Below are positions 17,603 through 25,473 of a stretch of DNA of 36,933 bases, piece by piece. The stretch comes from Aalborgiella sp031424795 (GTDB lineage Bacteria; Pseudomonadota; Gammaproteobacteria; Burkholderiales; Burkholderiaceae_C). The DNA is taken from contig JANPIC010000176.1 of the NCBI GenBank assembly GCA_031424795.1, positions 1-36,933 on the forward strand, in the 5' to 3' direction. The notes below the pieces were generated by a model that saw only the letters and a program-made list of their open reading frames with translations, was not told where the DNA came from and ran no database searches. Both the position numbers and the translations under genes were made by a program. Position 1 is the stretch's first letter; the number at the start of each line of letters is the position of its first letter.

Positions 17603-18802
17603 ATGACGATGATCGCCCATCCGCAGTCCATGCATTTTGCTGAGCCACTCTTACTACAAAGTGGCAAAAGCATACGCGCCTACGATCTCACCTATGAGAC
17701 CTATGGCACACTGAATACGGAAAAATCAAACGCGGTATTGGTTTGTCATGCCCTAAATGCGTCGCATCATGTTGCAGGCGTTTACCCCAATACTGACGCA
17801 AAAGCTCAAGAAAAATCTGCCGGCTGGTGGGACAACATGATTGGCCCTGGAAAGCCCGTGGATACCAACCACTTCTTTGTCATTGGCGTCAATAACTTAG
17901 GCTCATGCTTTGGCTCTACCGGGCCCATGCATGTCAATCCAGACACGCAGCAGGTTTATGGTGCTGATTTTCCGGTTGTTACTGTTGAAGACTGGGTCAA
18001 TGCACAAGCCTTGTTGATGGACAAATTAGGCATCGTCACACTAGCTGCGGTGATGGGTGGCAGCCTAGGCGGCATGCAGGCACTGAGTTGGACGTTGCAA
18101 TACCCTGACAGCGTGCTACATGCCGTCGTGGTTGCCAGCGCACCCAATTTAACGGCAGAAAACATCGCCTTCAATGAGGTGGCGCGTCGTGCGATTGTTA
18201 CCGACCCTGATTTCCATGGCGGACATTTTTACCAACACGGTGTTGTTCCAAAGCGTGGACTGCGCATTGCGCGAATGATTGGTCACATCACCTATTTGAG
18301 TGATGACGTCATGAATGCCAAATTTGGTCGCCAATTGAAGCAGTCCCTCGGCCTGGACGACGCCAAAAACGTAGTCAATGCCAGCATTGATGCGTACAGC
18401 TACACAACCCAAGAGGTAGAGTTTCAGATCGAAAGTTATTTACGGCACCAAGGTGATAAATTTGCCGAGTATTTTGATGCAAACACCTATTTACTCATCA
18501 CCCGGGCGCTGGATTATTTCGATCCTGCTCGGAAACACAATGGTGATTTAACCAAGGCCCTGGAGATTGCGAAAGCCAAGTTCTTATTGGTCAGCTTCAC
18601 AACCGATTGGCGTTTTTCGCCAAGTCGTAGCCGAGAACTTGTTAAAGGATTGCTGGATAACAATTGCGATGTTAGCTACGCAGAAATCGATGCGCCACAC
18701 GGGCATGATGCATTTTTGCTTGATGACCGGCGTTATATCAATCTAGTTCGTTCTTATTTTGATAGCATTTTGAGTGAAATAACATTGAAAGCCTTAGCAT
18801 GA
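17603..18802 (+). CDS. metX: Homoserine O-acyltransferase MetX
   Basis: This alpha/beta-hydrolase-fold enzyme activates homoserine for methionine synthesis by transferring an acyl group from acyl-CoA. At 399 residues it is of normal length. The nucleophile lies in GGSLGGMQ (S154), with D335 in TTDWRFSP and H368 in PHGHDAFLLD completing the triad. It is followed by metW with an ATGA overlap. This metX-metW pairing is widespread in beta- and gammaproteobacteria, and many of those MetX proteins are now regarded as succinyltransferases rather than acetyltransferases. The acyl donor here is therefore uncertain. The ATG at 17603 is the first in frame. Confidence 0.96.
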   Translation: MTMIAHPQSMHFAEPLLLQSGKSIRAYDLTYETYGTLNTEKSNAVLVCHALNASHHVAGVYPNTDAKAQEKSAGWWDNMIGPGKPVDTNHFFVIGVNNLGSCFGSTGPMHVNPDTQQVYGADFPVVTVEDWVNAQALLMDKLGIVTLAAVMGGSLGGMQALSWTLQYPDSVLHAVVVASAPNLTAENIAFNEVARRAIVTDPDFHGGHFYQHGVVPKRGLRIARMIGHITYLSDDVMNAKFGRQLKQSLGLDDAKNVVNASIDAYSYTTQEVEFQIESYLRHQGDKFAEYFDANTYLLITRALDYFDPARKHNGDLTKALEIAKAKFLLVSFTTDWRFSPSRSRELVKGLLDNNCDVSYAEIDAPHGHDAFLLDDRRYINLVRSYFDSILSEITLKALA

Positions 18803-19380
18803 GCGATTTAGCCACCATGCAAGCCATCGCGCAACTTGTGCCCATGGGTTCGCGCGTGCTTGATTTAGGCTGTGGTGACGGCGCACTGCTTGCACACCTG
18901 CAAGCAACACGCAATTGCACGGGATATGGCATTGAAATTGACGATGCCAATGTGCTGGCCTGCGTACAACGCGGTGTCAACGTTGTTCAATTGAACTTAG
19001 ATGAAGGTTTGGCGCTGTTTGACGATGCCTCGTTTGATGTTGTGCTGCAAATCGATACCTTGCAACATTTACGAAACGCTGAAGTCATGCTGCGTGAAAC
19101 AGCGCGAGTCGGTCGCTTGGGCATCGTGGCTTTCCCCAATTTTGCGCATTGGCCCAACCGATTGAGCATTTTGCTAGGCCGTATGCCGGTCACCCGCCGC
19201 TTGCCTTACCAATGGTACGACACACCCAATATTCGCGTAGGTACGCATACTGACTTGCGTGAGCTTGCCCTGCATAACGGCCTCAAAGTGCAAGACAGTT
19301 TTGGCATTCAAGAAGGCCGTACAGTACGCTTTGCGCCCAATTTGCTGGCTGGAACGTCGGTATTTTTATTTTCTAGATAA
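18799..19380 (+). CDS. metW: Methionine biosynthesis protein MetW
   Basis: MetW is a small methyltransferase-fold protein that is almost always encoded next to metX and is thought to act with it in homoserine acylation. The 193 residues show the SAM-like motif VLDLGCGDGALLAHL (about 20-34), the acidic GYGIEIDD segment, DVVLQIDTLQHLRN and the family-typical FPNFAHWPNRLSILLGRMPVT and LPYQWYDTPNIR stretches. Its ATG overlaps the metX TGA as ATGA, so the two are translationally coupled. Whether it methylates anything is unknown for the family. Confidence 0.95.
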   Translation: MSDLATMQAIAQLVPMGSRVLDLGCGDGALLAHLQATRNCTGYGIEIDDANVLACVQRGVNVVQLNLDEGLALFDDASFDVVLQIDTLQHLRNAEVMLRETARVGRLGIVAFPNFAHWPNRLSILLGRMPVTRRLPYQWYDTPNIRVGTHTDLRELALHNGLKVQDSFGIQEGRTVRFAPNLLAGTSVFLFSR

Positions 19381-19416
19381 GTATTTCTAGCCATCGACTC
19401 ATCCTTCATCACGAAA

Positions 19417-20790
19417 ATGGTCTCAAAAATACAAACAGAGATTCCGTTTTCGGAAGCCCTGAAATTTTGGTTCAAGCTCGGCTTCATCAGCTTTGGTGGC
19501 CCTGCCGGGCAGATAGCCATCATGCACAAAGAGCTGGTGGAAGAAAGACGCTGGATTTCTGAAAAGCGCTTTTTACATGCTCTGAATTACTGCATGGTGT
19601 TGCCAGGGCCTGAGGCGCAGCAGCTGGCTATTTATATTGGCTGGTTGCTGCATCGCACCTGGGGCGGCGTAGTGGCGGGTGTCCTTTTTGTGCTGCCCTC
19701 GCTGTTTATTCTGATTGGCTTGAGCTACGTCTATGTGGTGTTCGGCAATGTGCCTTGGGTGGCCGCCTTGCTGTATGGCATCAAACCCGCAGTGGCGGCG
19801 ATTGTGGTGCAGGCGGTGCACCGCATTGGCTCCAAAACACTCAAAACGCCTGCGACAGCGCCTGTGCTTTGGGCGGTGGCTGTGCTGAGTTTTTTAGCCC
19901 TTTATTTTTTGCATTTGCCTTTTCCCGTGATTGTTATTTCTGCGGCTTTGATTGGTGTTTTGGGCGCTAAATTTGTACCGACACAGTTTTCAACATCTGC
20001 TGGTCATGGGGCAAAAAAGTCAGCGTCTGGCACGGTAACACCCGCTGTGATTGACGACAACACCCCTACGCCCGAGCACGCGCTCTTCAAGAAATCACGT
20101 TTAGCTACCGTCGTATTGGTTGGCGCAGTGCTTTGGCTTGTCCCGATGGCGATTTTGATGATGTATCAAGGTTGGCAGGGTGCTTTGACTCAAATGGCTT
20201 GGTTTTTCACCAAAGCGGCTTTGCTGACTTTTGGTGGCGCATATGCTGTGTTGCCTTATGTCTACCAAGGCGCTGTAGAGCAATTTACATGGCTTTCGGG
20301 TGCTCAAATGATTGACGGCTTGGCCTTGGGCGAAACCACCCCTGGGCCGCTGATCATGGTCGTTGCTTTTGTGGCTTTTGTAGGTGGTTGGGCAAAGCAA
20401 GTGCTGGGGCCGGAAAGCTTGTTTTTAGGTGCCGCACTTGCGGCTACGGTGGTTACCTGGTTTACTTTTTTGCCTTCCTTCATATTCATCTTGGCGGGTG
20501 GGCCGCTGGTTGAGACTACACATAACAACTTGAAGTTTACCGCACCACTGACAGCAATTACAGCTGCAGTCGTTGGTGTTATTGCTTCACTAGCTTTATT
20601 TTTTATAGCGCATATCGCTGTTAAATCAAGTGCGATTGGCAATATGTTTGAAAGATTGGATTACTTCGCCATCGTTGTCGCAGTGGTCGCAGCAATTGCT
20701 CTTATTCGCTACAAAATCGGCGTGATTCCTGTACTCATTGCTTCTGCATTGGGTGGGTTGGTGTGGCGCAGTCTGACATTTTTGGGTTAA
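19417..20790 (+). CDS. chrA: Chromate transporter, long-chain (two-domain) ChrA
   Basis: This inner-membrane protein of the CHR superfamily exports chromate in characterised members. At 457 residues it is the long form with two homologous halves. The first half has FWFKLGFISFGGPAGQIA and NYCMVLPGPEAQQLAIYIGW (about 15-75). The second has LLTFGGAYAVLPYV and MIDGLALGETTPGPLIMVVAF (about 270-315). The paired FGG...PGP motifs in both halves are diagnostic. A hydrophilic linker (about 190-225) joins them. It follows metW by 36 bases and is followed by a hydrolase gene after 15 bases. No chrB-like regulator is present, so a role in chromate resistance is likely but not shown. Other CHR members may carry other oxyanions. 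Confidence 0.93.
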   Translation: MVSKIQTEIPFSEALKFWFKLGFISFGGPAGQIAIMHKELVEERRWISEKRFLHALNYCMVLPGPEAQQLAIYIGWLLHRTWGGVVAGVLFVLPSLFILIGLSYVYVVFGNVPWVAALLYGIKPAVAAIVVQAVHRIGSKTLKTPATAPVLWAVAVLSFLALYFLHLPFPVIVISAALIGVLGAKFVPTQFSTSAGHGAKKSASGTVTPAVIDDNTPTPEHALFKKSRLATVVLVGAVLWLVPMAILMMYQGWQGALTQMAWFFTKAALLTFGGAYAVLPYVYQGAVEQFTWLSGAQMIDGLALGETTPGPLIMVVAFVAFVGGWAKQVLGPESLFLGAALAATVVTWFTFLPSFIFILAGGPLVETTHNNLKFTAPLTAITAAVVGVIASLALFFIAHIAVKSSAIGNMFERLDYFAIVVAVVAAIALIRYKIGVIPVLIASALGGLVWRSLTFLG

Positions 20791-20805
20791 TTTTTAGGCC
20801 GCCTT

Positions 20806-21663
20806 ATGCAATATTCTGCAACCCCTGTCATATCCACGCTTGACGCCAACGGCGAGGACAAACTAGCCGTCTACGACTGGCCATTGCCTGCGCAGCAAGC
20901 TTCGCGCGGCACTGCTTTACTCGTACACGGTTTGGGTGAACACATGGGGCGCTATGCACATGTGGCCAAGCACCTCAACGATTGGGGATTTGCGGTGCGG
21001 GGTTATGACCATTTTGGCCACGGCTTGTCGACTGGTATTCGTGGTGGTTTGCCGTCTGACGACCGCATGCTGGACGACTTGGCAAAAGTGATTGCTGATA
21101 CGCGACGCAGCATGGCTGCGGGTGAACCTTTGGTACTGGTAGGTCACAGCATGGGCGGCGGTGTTGTGGGACGCTTTGTGTCGCTCAATGTAGCACCTGT
21201 TGATGCCTTGGTCATGTCTTCACCCGCATTAGACCCTGGCCTGAATATCGTACAAAAAGGTTTGCTCGCAGTATTGCCTAAAATCGCGCCAAATTTGCGC
21301 ATCGGCAATGGTTTGAATGCCAACTACATCTGTAGAGATGAGGCTGTGGTTGCCGCTTATTTGGCCGACCCACTGGTGCATGACCGTATTTCTGCCAGAT
21401 TAGCCAGTGTGATCGCTGTTTCAGGTGCAGCCACGATTCAAGCAGCGTCGCACTGGACAACGCCAACGCTGCTGATGTTTGCAGGGGAAGATAAATTAGT
21501 CAATCCAGCGGGCAGCCGAGCATTTTCTGCCGCTTCACCCCAATGCGTGAAAGTACAGGCTTTTGAACACATGTTTCACGAGGTTTTCAATGCGCCCGAT
21601 CAGGTACAAGTTTTTAGCGTTTTAAAAACTTGGCTAAATCAAACCATCAAGGCAAAAGCTTAG
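20806..21663 (+). CDS. Alpha/beta hydrolase, monoacylglycerol-lipase-like
   Basis: This 285-residue serine hydrolase is of the Hydrolase_4/lysophospholipase type. The nucleophile is in GHSMGGG (S115), with likely partners D229 (FAGEDKLVNP) and H258 (EHMFHEVFN). The oxyanion-side HGLGEHMGRY (41-50) and the YDHFGHGLS motif (67-75) are typical of monoacylglycerol lipases. No signal peptide is seen, so it is probably cytoplasmic. Substrate is likely a lipid ester, but this is a family-level inference. The start ATG at 20806 has an AGG a few bases upstream. Its 3' end overlaps the convergent YidB-family gene by 4 bases. Confidence 0.9.
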   Translation: MQYSATPVISTLDANGEDKLAVYDWPLPAQQASRGTALLVHGLGEHMGRYAHVAKHLNDWGFAVRGYDHFGHGLSTGIRGGLPSDDRMLDDLAKVIADTRRSMAAGEPLVLVGHSMGGGVVGRFVSLNVAPVDALVMSSPALDPGLNIVQKGLLAVLPKIAPNLRIGNGLNANYICRDEAVVAAYLADPLVHDRISARLASVIAVSGAATIQAASHWTTPTLLMFAGEDKLVNPAGSRAFSAASPQCVKVQAFEHMFHEVFNAPDQVQVFSVLKTWLNQTIKAKA

Positions 21664-22127
21664 GCTTTTTGGTTCAGCAGACCGCCCAGCATCCCTGCCA
21701 AATCGCCCATATTGCCCAAGCCACCTGCCGGTGCTTGGCCAGTGGGTGTCATGTGGTTGATCAACCCTGGCAACACTTGCGCCAAGATGCCACCTGCATC
21801 GCCTGAATTCACGCCCATTTGCTTGGCCAAGCCAGCCAATACGTCGCCGCCTAAAGCACCACCGATTTGGTCACCGGTAACTTCTTGGTTCGCGCCTGTG
21901 CCGATCCAAGAACCAATCGCATCGCCCATACCAGCTTGCTGGAATTTGCCCACCAAGCCGCCCAAGCCGCCTTGGCCGCCGTCATTGCTCAACATACCAG
22001 TGATCGTCGACAAAATTTGTGGGTTGTTCGCCACCATGCTGATGATGCTGCCCAAGCCACCGGCTTGTGCTGGTGCTTGTTGTCCACCGCCCAATACCGC
22101 GCCTAAAACTGAATCGAGTAAACCCAT
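21660..22127 (-). CDS. YidB-family protein (DUF937-like)
   Basis: This 155-residue Gly/Gln-rich protein begins MGLLDSVLGAVLGGG and contains SIISMVANNP, VGKFQQAGMGDAIGSWIGTG and QEVTGDQIGGAL. That set is typical of the YidB family, whose function is not established. Low-complexity glycine stretches flank a helical core at about 45-125. The start is well supported: the ATG at 22127 has GGAG spaced six bases upstream. An imperfect palindrome lies ~37 bases upstream. Convergent overlap with the hydrolase gene leaves no room for a shared terminator. Confidence 0.88.
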   Translation of the reverse strand: MGLLDSVLGAVLGGGQQAPAQAGGLGSIISMVANNPQILSTITGMLSNDGGQGGLGGLVGKFQQAGMGDAIGSWIGTGANQEVTGDQIGGALGGDVLAGLAKQMGVNSGDAGGILAQVLPGLINHMTPTGQAPAGGLGNMGDLAGMLGGLLNQKA

Positions 22128-22163
22128 GATGTTCTCCCATTGATAAAGCGTTAAAAGTAAATA

Positions 22164-22181
22164 TCAGACACATTGGTCTGA
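22164..22181. promoter_or_regulatory. Operator-like inverted repeat upstream of the YidB-family gene
   Basis: TCAGAC and GTCTGA form a perfect 6-base inverted repeat separated by 6 bases, located 37 bases before the YidB-family start and 8 bases from the MFS transporter stop. The size and placement suit a dimeric regulator site. The short arms also make chance occurrence plausible. Confidence 0.25.
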
Positions 22182-22188
22182 CTTATCG

Positions 22189-23376
22189 TTAAGACTCCAA
22201 ATTGTGACTGCCACGACGCTGGAATGCAAGCCATAGCAAAGCCGCGCCTGTGACCACCACGGGCAACAACGAACCTAGGTTCAACAGCGTCCAGCCACGG
22301 GTGGTAACCAACGCACCCGATGCAAAAGAACTGAGCGCTAAAACCGCAAACGTGAAGAAGTTAATCGCCCCCTGAGCGCGGTCTTTCTCCTCTGGGGTGT
22401 AGGTATCTAAAGCCAAAGTCGTACTGCCTGTGAACAAGAAATTCCAGCCCAAACCCAACAAAAACAAAGCGATTAAAAACTGGTGCAAATCTTGCCCGGA
22501 CAACGCAATCAAAATGCACAGCAGATTCAGCGCCACGCCAACGCCCATGATTTGCAACACGCCAAAACGCTTGATCAAATGCCCGGTGAAAAACCCCGGC
22601 GCAAACATGCCAATCACATGCCATTCCAGCACAAAAGCGACGTCTGAAAATAGCAAACCACACTGCTGCATGGCGATGGGCGTGGCGGCCATGAGCAAAT
22701 TCATCACACCATAGCCGAGCGCTGCCGCCATGGTGGAGACGATAAATACGGGCTGGCGCATGATCTCTGACAGAGGGCGACCTGCGCTTTTAGCGCTGTC
22801 CGCCTTACTTTTCACGACGTGTGCCGGAAAATTAATGAACGACACAACCAGCATGGCCAGCAAAGCCACAAAAACCAGCGCCAAGTACGCGCCGGCAAAG
22901 GGTGTGGCAAACATAGACTTGGTCCACAGCGCCAAATTGGGCCCCAAAACTGCCCCAATCAACCCGCCCGCCAGCACCAAAGACACTGCTTTTTCTTTGA
23001 ATGCAGAATTTGCCAATTCTGCTGCCGCAAACCGGTACAACTGGGCATTGGCGTTGTAAAAACCCGCCACTACCGTCGCCGCAACCAGCAACCAAAACTG
23101 CCGGCTGTATGCCGCGTAAGCACAAACTGCGGCTGAAAGCAGGCCGACGAGCAAGCCAAGCTGGAACGATTTTTTGCGCCCAAAGCGGGTTTGCGTACTG
23201 GCCACCAAGCCCGTGCTAAGCGCGCCACCCACCACATAGCCCATCACGGGCAGCGTCGCCATCCAGCCCAGCGGCGCCAAACTGAGGCCGACCAAGCCAT
23301 TGATGGCAATAAAGGTGACGTTGTTGGTTAAAAACAGCCCTTGGGCGATGGCTAAAAGCCAGAGATTGCGTTTCAA
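22189..23376 (-). CDS. MFS transporter
   Basis: This 395-residue, roughly 12-helix major facilitator carries the inter-helix motif TQTRFGRKKSFQLG (about 62-75, the family's motif A region). Start appears to be TTG at 23376: AGGA is spaced seven bases upstream, and the first helix (LWLLAIAQGLFLTNNVTFIAI) begins at once, so no longer or later start is needed. The early GLVGLSLAPLGWMATLPVMGYV pattern resembles the drug/metabolite exporters of the YcaD/YfcJ-like groups, but the substrate cannot be predicted. It lies downstream of rsmE on the same strand with a 55-base gap. Confidence 0.88.
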   Translation of the reverse strand: MKRNLWLLAIAQGLFLTNNVTFIAINGLVGLSLAPLGWMATLPVMGYVVGGALSTGLVASTQTRFGRKKSFQLGLLVGLLSAAVCAYAAYSRQFWLLVAATVVAGFYNANAQLYRFAAAELANSAFKEKAVSLVLAGGLIGAVLGPNLALWTKSMFATPFAGAYLALVFVALLAMLVVSFINFPAHVVKSKADSAKSAGRPLSEIMRQPVFIVSTMAAALGYGVMNLLMAATPIAMQQCGLLFSDVAFVLEWHVIGMFAPGFFTGHLIKRFGVLQIMGVGVALNLLCILIALSGQDLHQFLIALFLLGLGWNFLFTGSTTLALDTYTPEEKDRAQGAINFFTFAVLALSSFASGALVTTRGWTLLNLGSLLPVVVTGAALLWLAFQRRGSHNLES

Positions 23377-23431
23377 GGGTGATTCCTAGCTTTTGGGTCG
23401 TATGAATTTAAGCGGTGAATTAAGCCGCTAT

Positions 23432-24169
23432 CTAAGCAGTAAACAGCACCAGTGCAGCCAAACCCGCCGTTTCAGCACGCAACACACGATTTCCGAGGCT
23501 GACGGGTTGGAAACTTTTTGCCAAGGCAGCTTCTTCCTCTGCCACGCTCAAACCGCCTTCTGGACCTGACAAAAAGGTCGCCGCATTGGCTGTGGCTGCC
23601 GTGCTTGTACCAACCAATGTGTTCAAAGCCTTCGTTTCAGGACGCAAGGACAGCAAATAACGCAATGACTCGGAATTTGTCTTTTGTGCTGCGAGCCAAG
23701 CATTCAAAGTCTGCACCTCATGCACCACAGGCACTTGGTTGCGGCCACATTGCTCACAAGCGGCCACGGCTACGGCTTGCCAATGGGTGCGTTTTTTGTC
23801 GGCACGCTCGCCGCTGAGCCTTAAAACGCTGCGCTCCGTCATCACCGGCTGGATGCTGGCGACGCCTAATTCAGTGGCTTTTTCCACCAACCAGTCCATC
23901 CTGTCGTTGGCTGGCACACCGACGATCAAATGCACTTGCCTTGCCAGCTCTCGCTCAACAGCAGAGTGAGCACCCACTAACACGCGCACCTCACTGCGCC
24001 CCATGTGTTCAATCGTGGCTTGAAATTCACCTTGATTTGCCTCACCGCTGAACAACGTAATTCCCCCACCCGGCTGCATACGCAGCACTTGCACGTGGCG
24101 CGCTGCACCGGCTGGTAGGCTGATGACGTCACCCGTTTGCAGGGGGGTGGGACAGTGAAATCGAGGCAT
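23432..24169 (-). CDS. rsmE: 16S rRNA (uracil1498-N3)-methyltransferase RsmE
   Basis: RsmE is a SPOUT-class enzyme that methylates N3 of U1498 in 16S rRNA. The 245-residue protein shows the N-terminal PUA-like MPRFHCPTPLQTGD, then DRMDWLVEKATELGVASIQPVMTERS (about 95-120) and the knot-forming FLSGPEGGLSVAEEEAA (near 208-224), with LGNRVLRAETA at the end. The start is the ATG at 24169, matching the usual MPRF beginning. A TTG four codons earlier is also open but unnecessary. It lies downstream of amgK on the same strand, separated by a 45-bp repeat. Confidence 0.95.
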   Translation of the reverse strand: MPRFHCPTPLQTGDVISLPAGAARHVQVLRMQPGGGITLFSGEANQGEFQATIEHMGRSEVRVLVGAHSAVERELARQVHLIVGVPANDRMDWLVEKATELGVASIQPVMTERSVLRLSGERADKKRTHWQAVAVAACEQCGRNQVPVVHEVQTLNAWLAAQKTNSESLRYLLSLRPETKALNTLVGTSTAATANAATFLSGPEGGLSVAEEEAALAKSFQPVSLGNRVLRAETAGLAALVLFTA

Positions 24170-24193
24170 ATTGGAATTCAAGTTTTTTATTTT

Positions 24194-24238
24194 GCTATAT
24201 TTAAAATAGCACTTTAGGCAATAAATACGCCGGCTAGA
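24194..24238 (+). repeat. 45-bp interspersed intergenic repeat, copy 2
   Basis: This is the second copy of the element at 12491-12535. GCTAT (24194-24198) and ATAGC (24206-24210) form the inverted repeat, followed by the conserved block ending CGCCGGCTAGA. Its last 25 bases are identical to copy 1 and it differs at 4 of the 45 positions overall. It lies between amgK and rsmE. Relative to the upstream gene's transcription it has the same orientation as copy 1. Confidence 0.75.
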
Positions 24239-24271
24239 GCCATAAATAGGCTTATTTTTGACCTTTCAAAG

Positions 24272-25426
24272 CTACATTCGCCCATAAGCAAAGCCGGTCG
24301 CGGTTTCAATGCCTTCAATTTGGTCTATCAGCTTCAAAAATGGGCCTAATTCGCGGTAGCGGTCTGCGGTTTTGCGGACGTAGTTGATAAAGCGCGGGGT
24401 GTCGGCCAAATACTTGGGTTTGCCGTCGCGCAGAGTTAATCTTGCGAAAATGCCCAGGATTTTCAAGTGACGCTGCAGGGCTTGCCACTCTACGGCGCGG
24501 TAAAACTCACCAAAATCTGCGCCCCAGCCAGTTGGACTGTTCTCCCCCAAAAGCCCCACTTTGACGGCTTTTTGCCAGTAGCGGATGGTGATGTCCAGTA
24601 CAAACGGCTCTTCCCAACTCAAAAACGCATCGCGCATCAAACTGGCAATGTCGTAGGTGATGGGGCCATAAACGGCGTCTTGGAAGTCTAAAACACCCAA
24701 CCGACGCTTGCCATCTGACGTTGTGGGTTCAATGACCATCAAATTGCGTGGCATGTAATCGCGGTGCACGTAAACGCTGGGCACGGCCATGTTGCGCTGC
24801 ACAATCAGCGAAAAAGCGTTGTCTAGGGTGGCTTGCTGCGTTTTATCTAGGGTGACACCTTTGTGTTTCGCCAAATACCAGTCAGGAAACAAAGCCAGCT
24901 CGCGGCGCAGCAAGGCTTCTTCATACGGCGGTAAAACGTTGGGTTTGGAGGCGAGTTGCCAGTCAATCAAGGCATCGACGGCTTGCATGTAGAGGTCGAA
25001 ATTGGGCTCCGCCAGCTCGTCTGACAGTTGGGGGTTGATCACCTCCATCATGGTTTTAGCGCCCAAATCGGTCAGCAGCATGAAGCCCTGCGCTTCGTCC
25101 CAAGCCAGGATGTCTGGCACTTGCAGGCCGGCTTGGGCCATCAAATGTGCGATATCTACGAAAGGTTTGCAGTTTTCCTGCGCAGGCGGGGCATCCATGA
25201 TGATCAAACTATCAGCTTTACTGCCTGTAGATTGCCCATCAATTCTGAAATAGCGCCTGAAACTGGCATCCGCCGAGGCTGGGCGCAGCGTTTCAGTGAC
25301 AAGCTGGTGTTGGCGCGCAATGCCTTGCAGCCAGACTTGGAAGGCTTGTTCGCGCTGCGCGTCTGGCCAAAGGTTGGGGGAATGTGTATGCAAAGGTGAA
25401 GCTTCTGGTTGGGTGCTTGGATTCAT
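24272..25426 (-). CDS. amgK: Aminoglycoside-phosphotransferase-fold sugar kinase, AmgK-like
   Basis: AmgK phosphorylates the anomeric position of N-acetylmuramate/N-acetylglucosamine in the peptidoglycan-recycling route that bypasses GlmU. The 384-residue protein shows the family-specific ASADASFRRYFRI (about 50-62), the catalytic VHRDYMPRNLMV (near 218-229; HxDx4N) and the metal-binding VLDFQDAVYGP (DFQD). Its position divergent from lptD matches the usual amgK locus in beta- and gammaproteobacteria. The usual partner murU is not next to it; rsmE is. Start ATG at 25426. Some homologues are annotated only as phosphotransferases, so substrate is inferred. Confidence 0.88.
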   Translation of the reverse strand: MNPSTQPEASPLHTHSPNLWPDAQREQAFQVWLQGIARQHQLVTETLRPASADASFRRYFRIDGQSTGSKADSLIIMDAPPAQENCKPFVDIAHLMAQAGLQVPDILAWDEAQGFMLLTDLGAKTMMEVINPQLSDELAEPNFDLYMQAVDALIDWQLASKPNVLPPYEEALLRRELALFPDWYLAKHKGVTLDKTQQATLDNAFSLIVQRNMAVPSVYVHRDYMPRNLMVIEPTTSDGKRRLGVLDFQDAVYGPITYDIASLMRDAFLSWEEPFVLDITIRYWQKAVKVGLLGENSPTGWGADFGEFYRAVEWQALQRHLKILGIFARLTLRDGKPKYLADTPRFINYVRKTADRYRELGPFLKLIDQIEGIETATGFAYGRM

Positions 25427-25473
25427 GGATAATCTATTCTACAAACAACCTAGCCGCCTTTTGGCTTTATATT

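Noticed and set aside
21660..22127. Glycine/glutamine-rich repeats in the YidB-family gene as a possible repeat element.
   Set aside because: The low complexity is normal for this protein family, and the DNA shows no exact tandem repeats.
25384..25473. In-frame GTG starts for lptD inside the amgK 5' region.
   Set aside because: They would put about 30 residues ahead of a complete signal peptide. They are kept only as an alternative.
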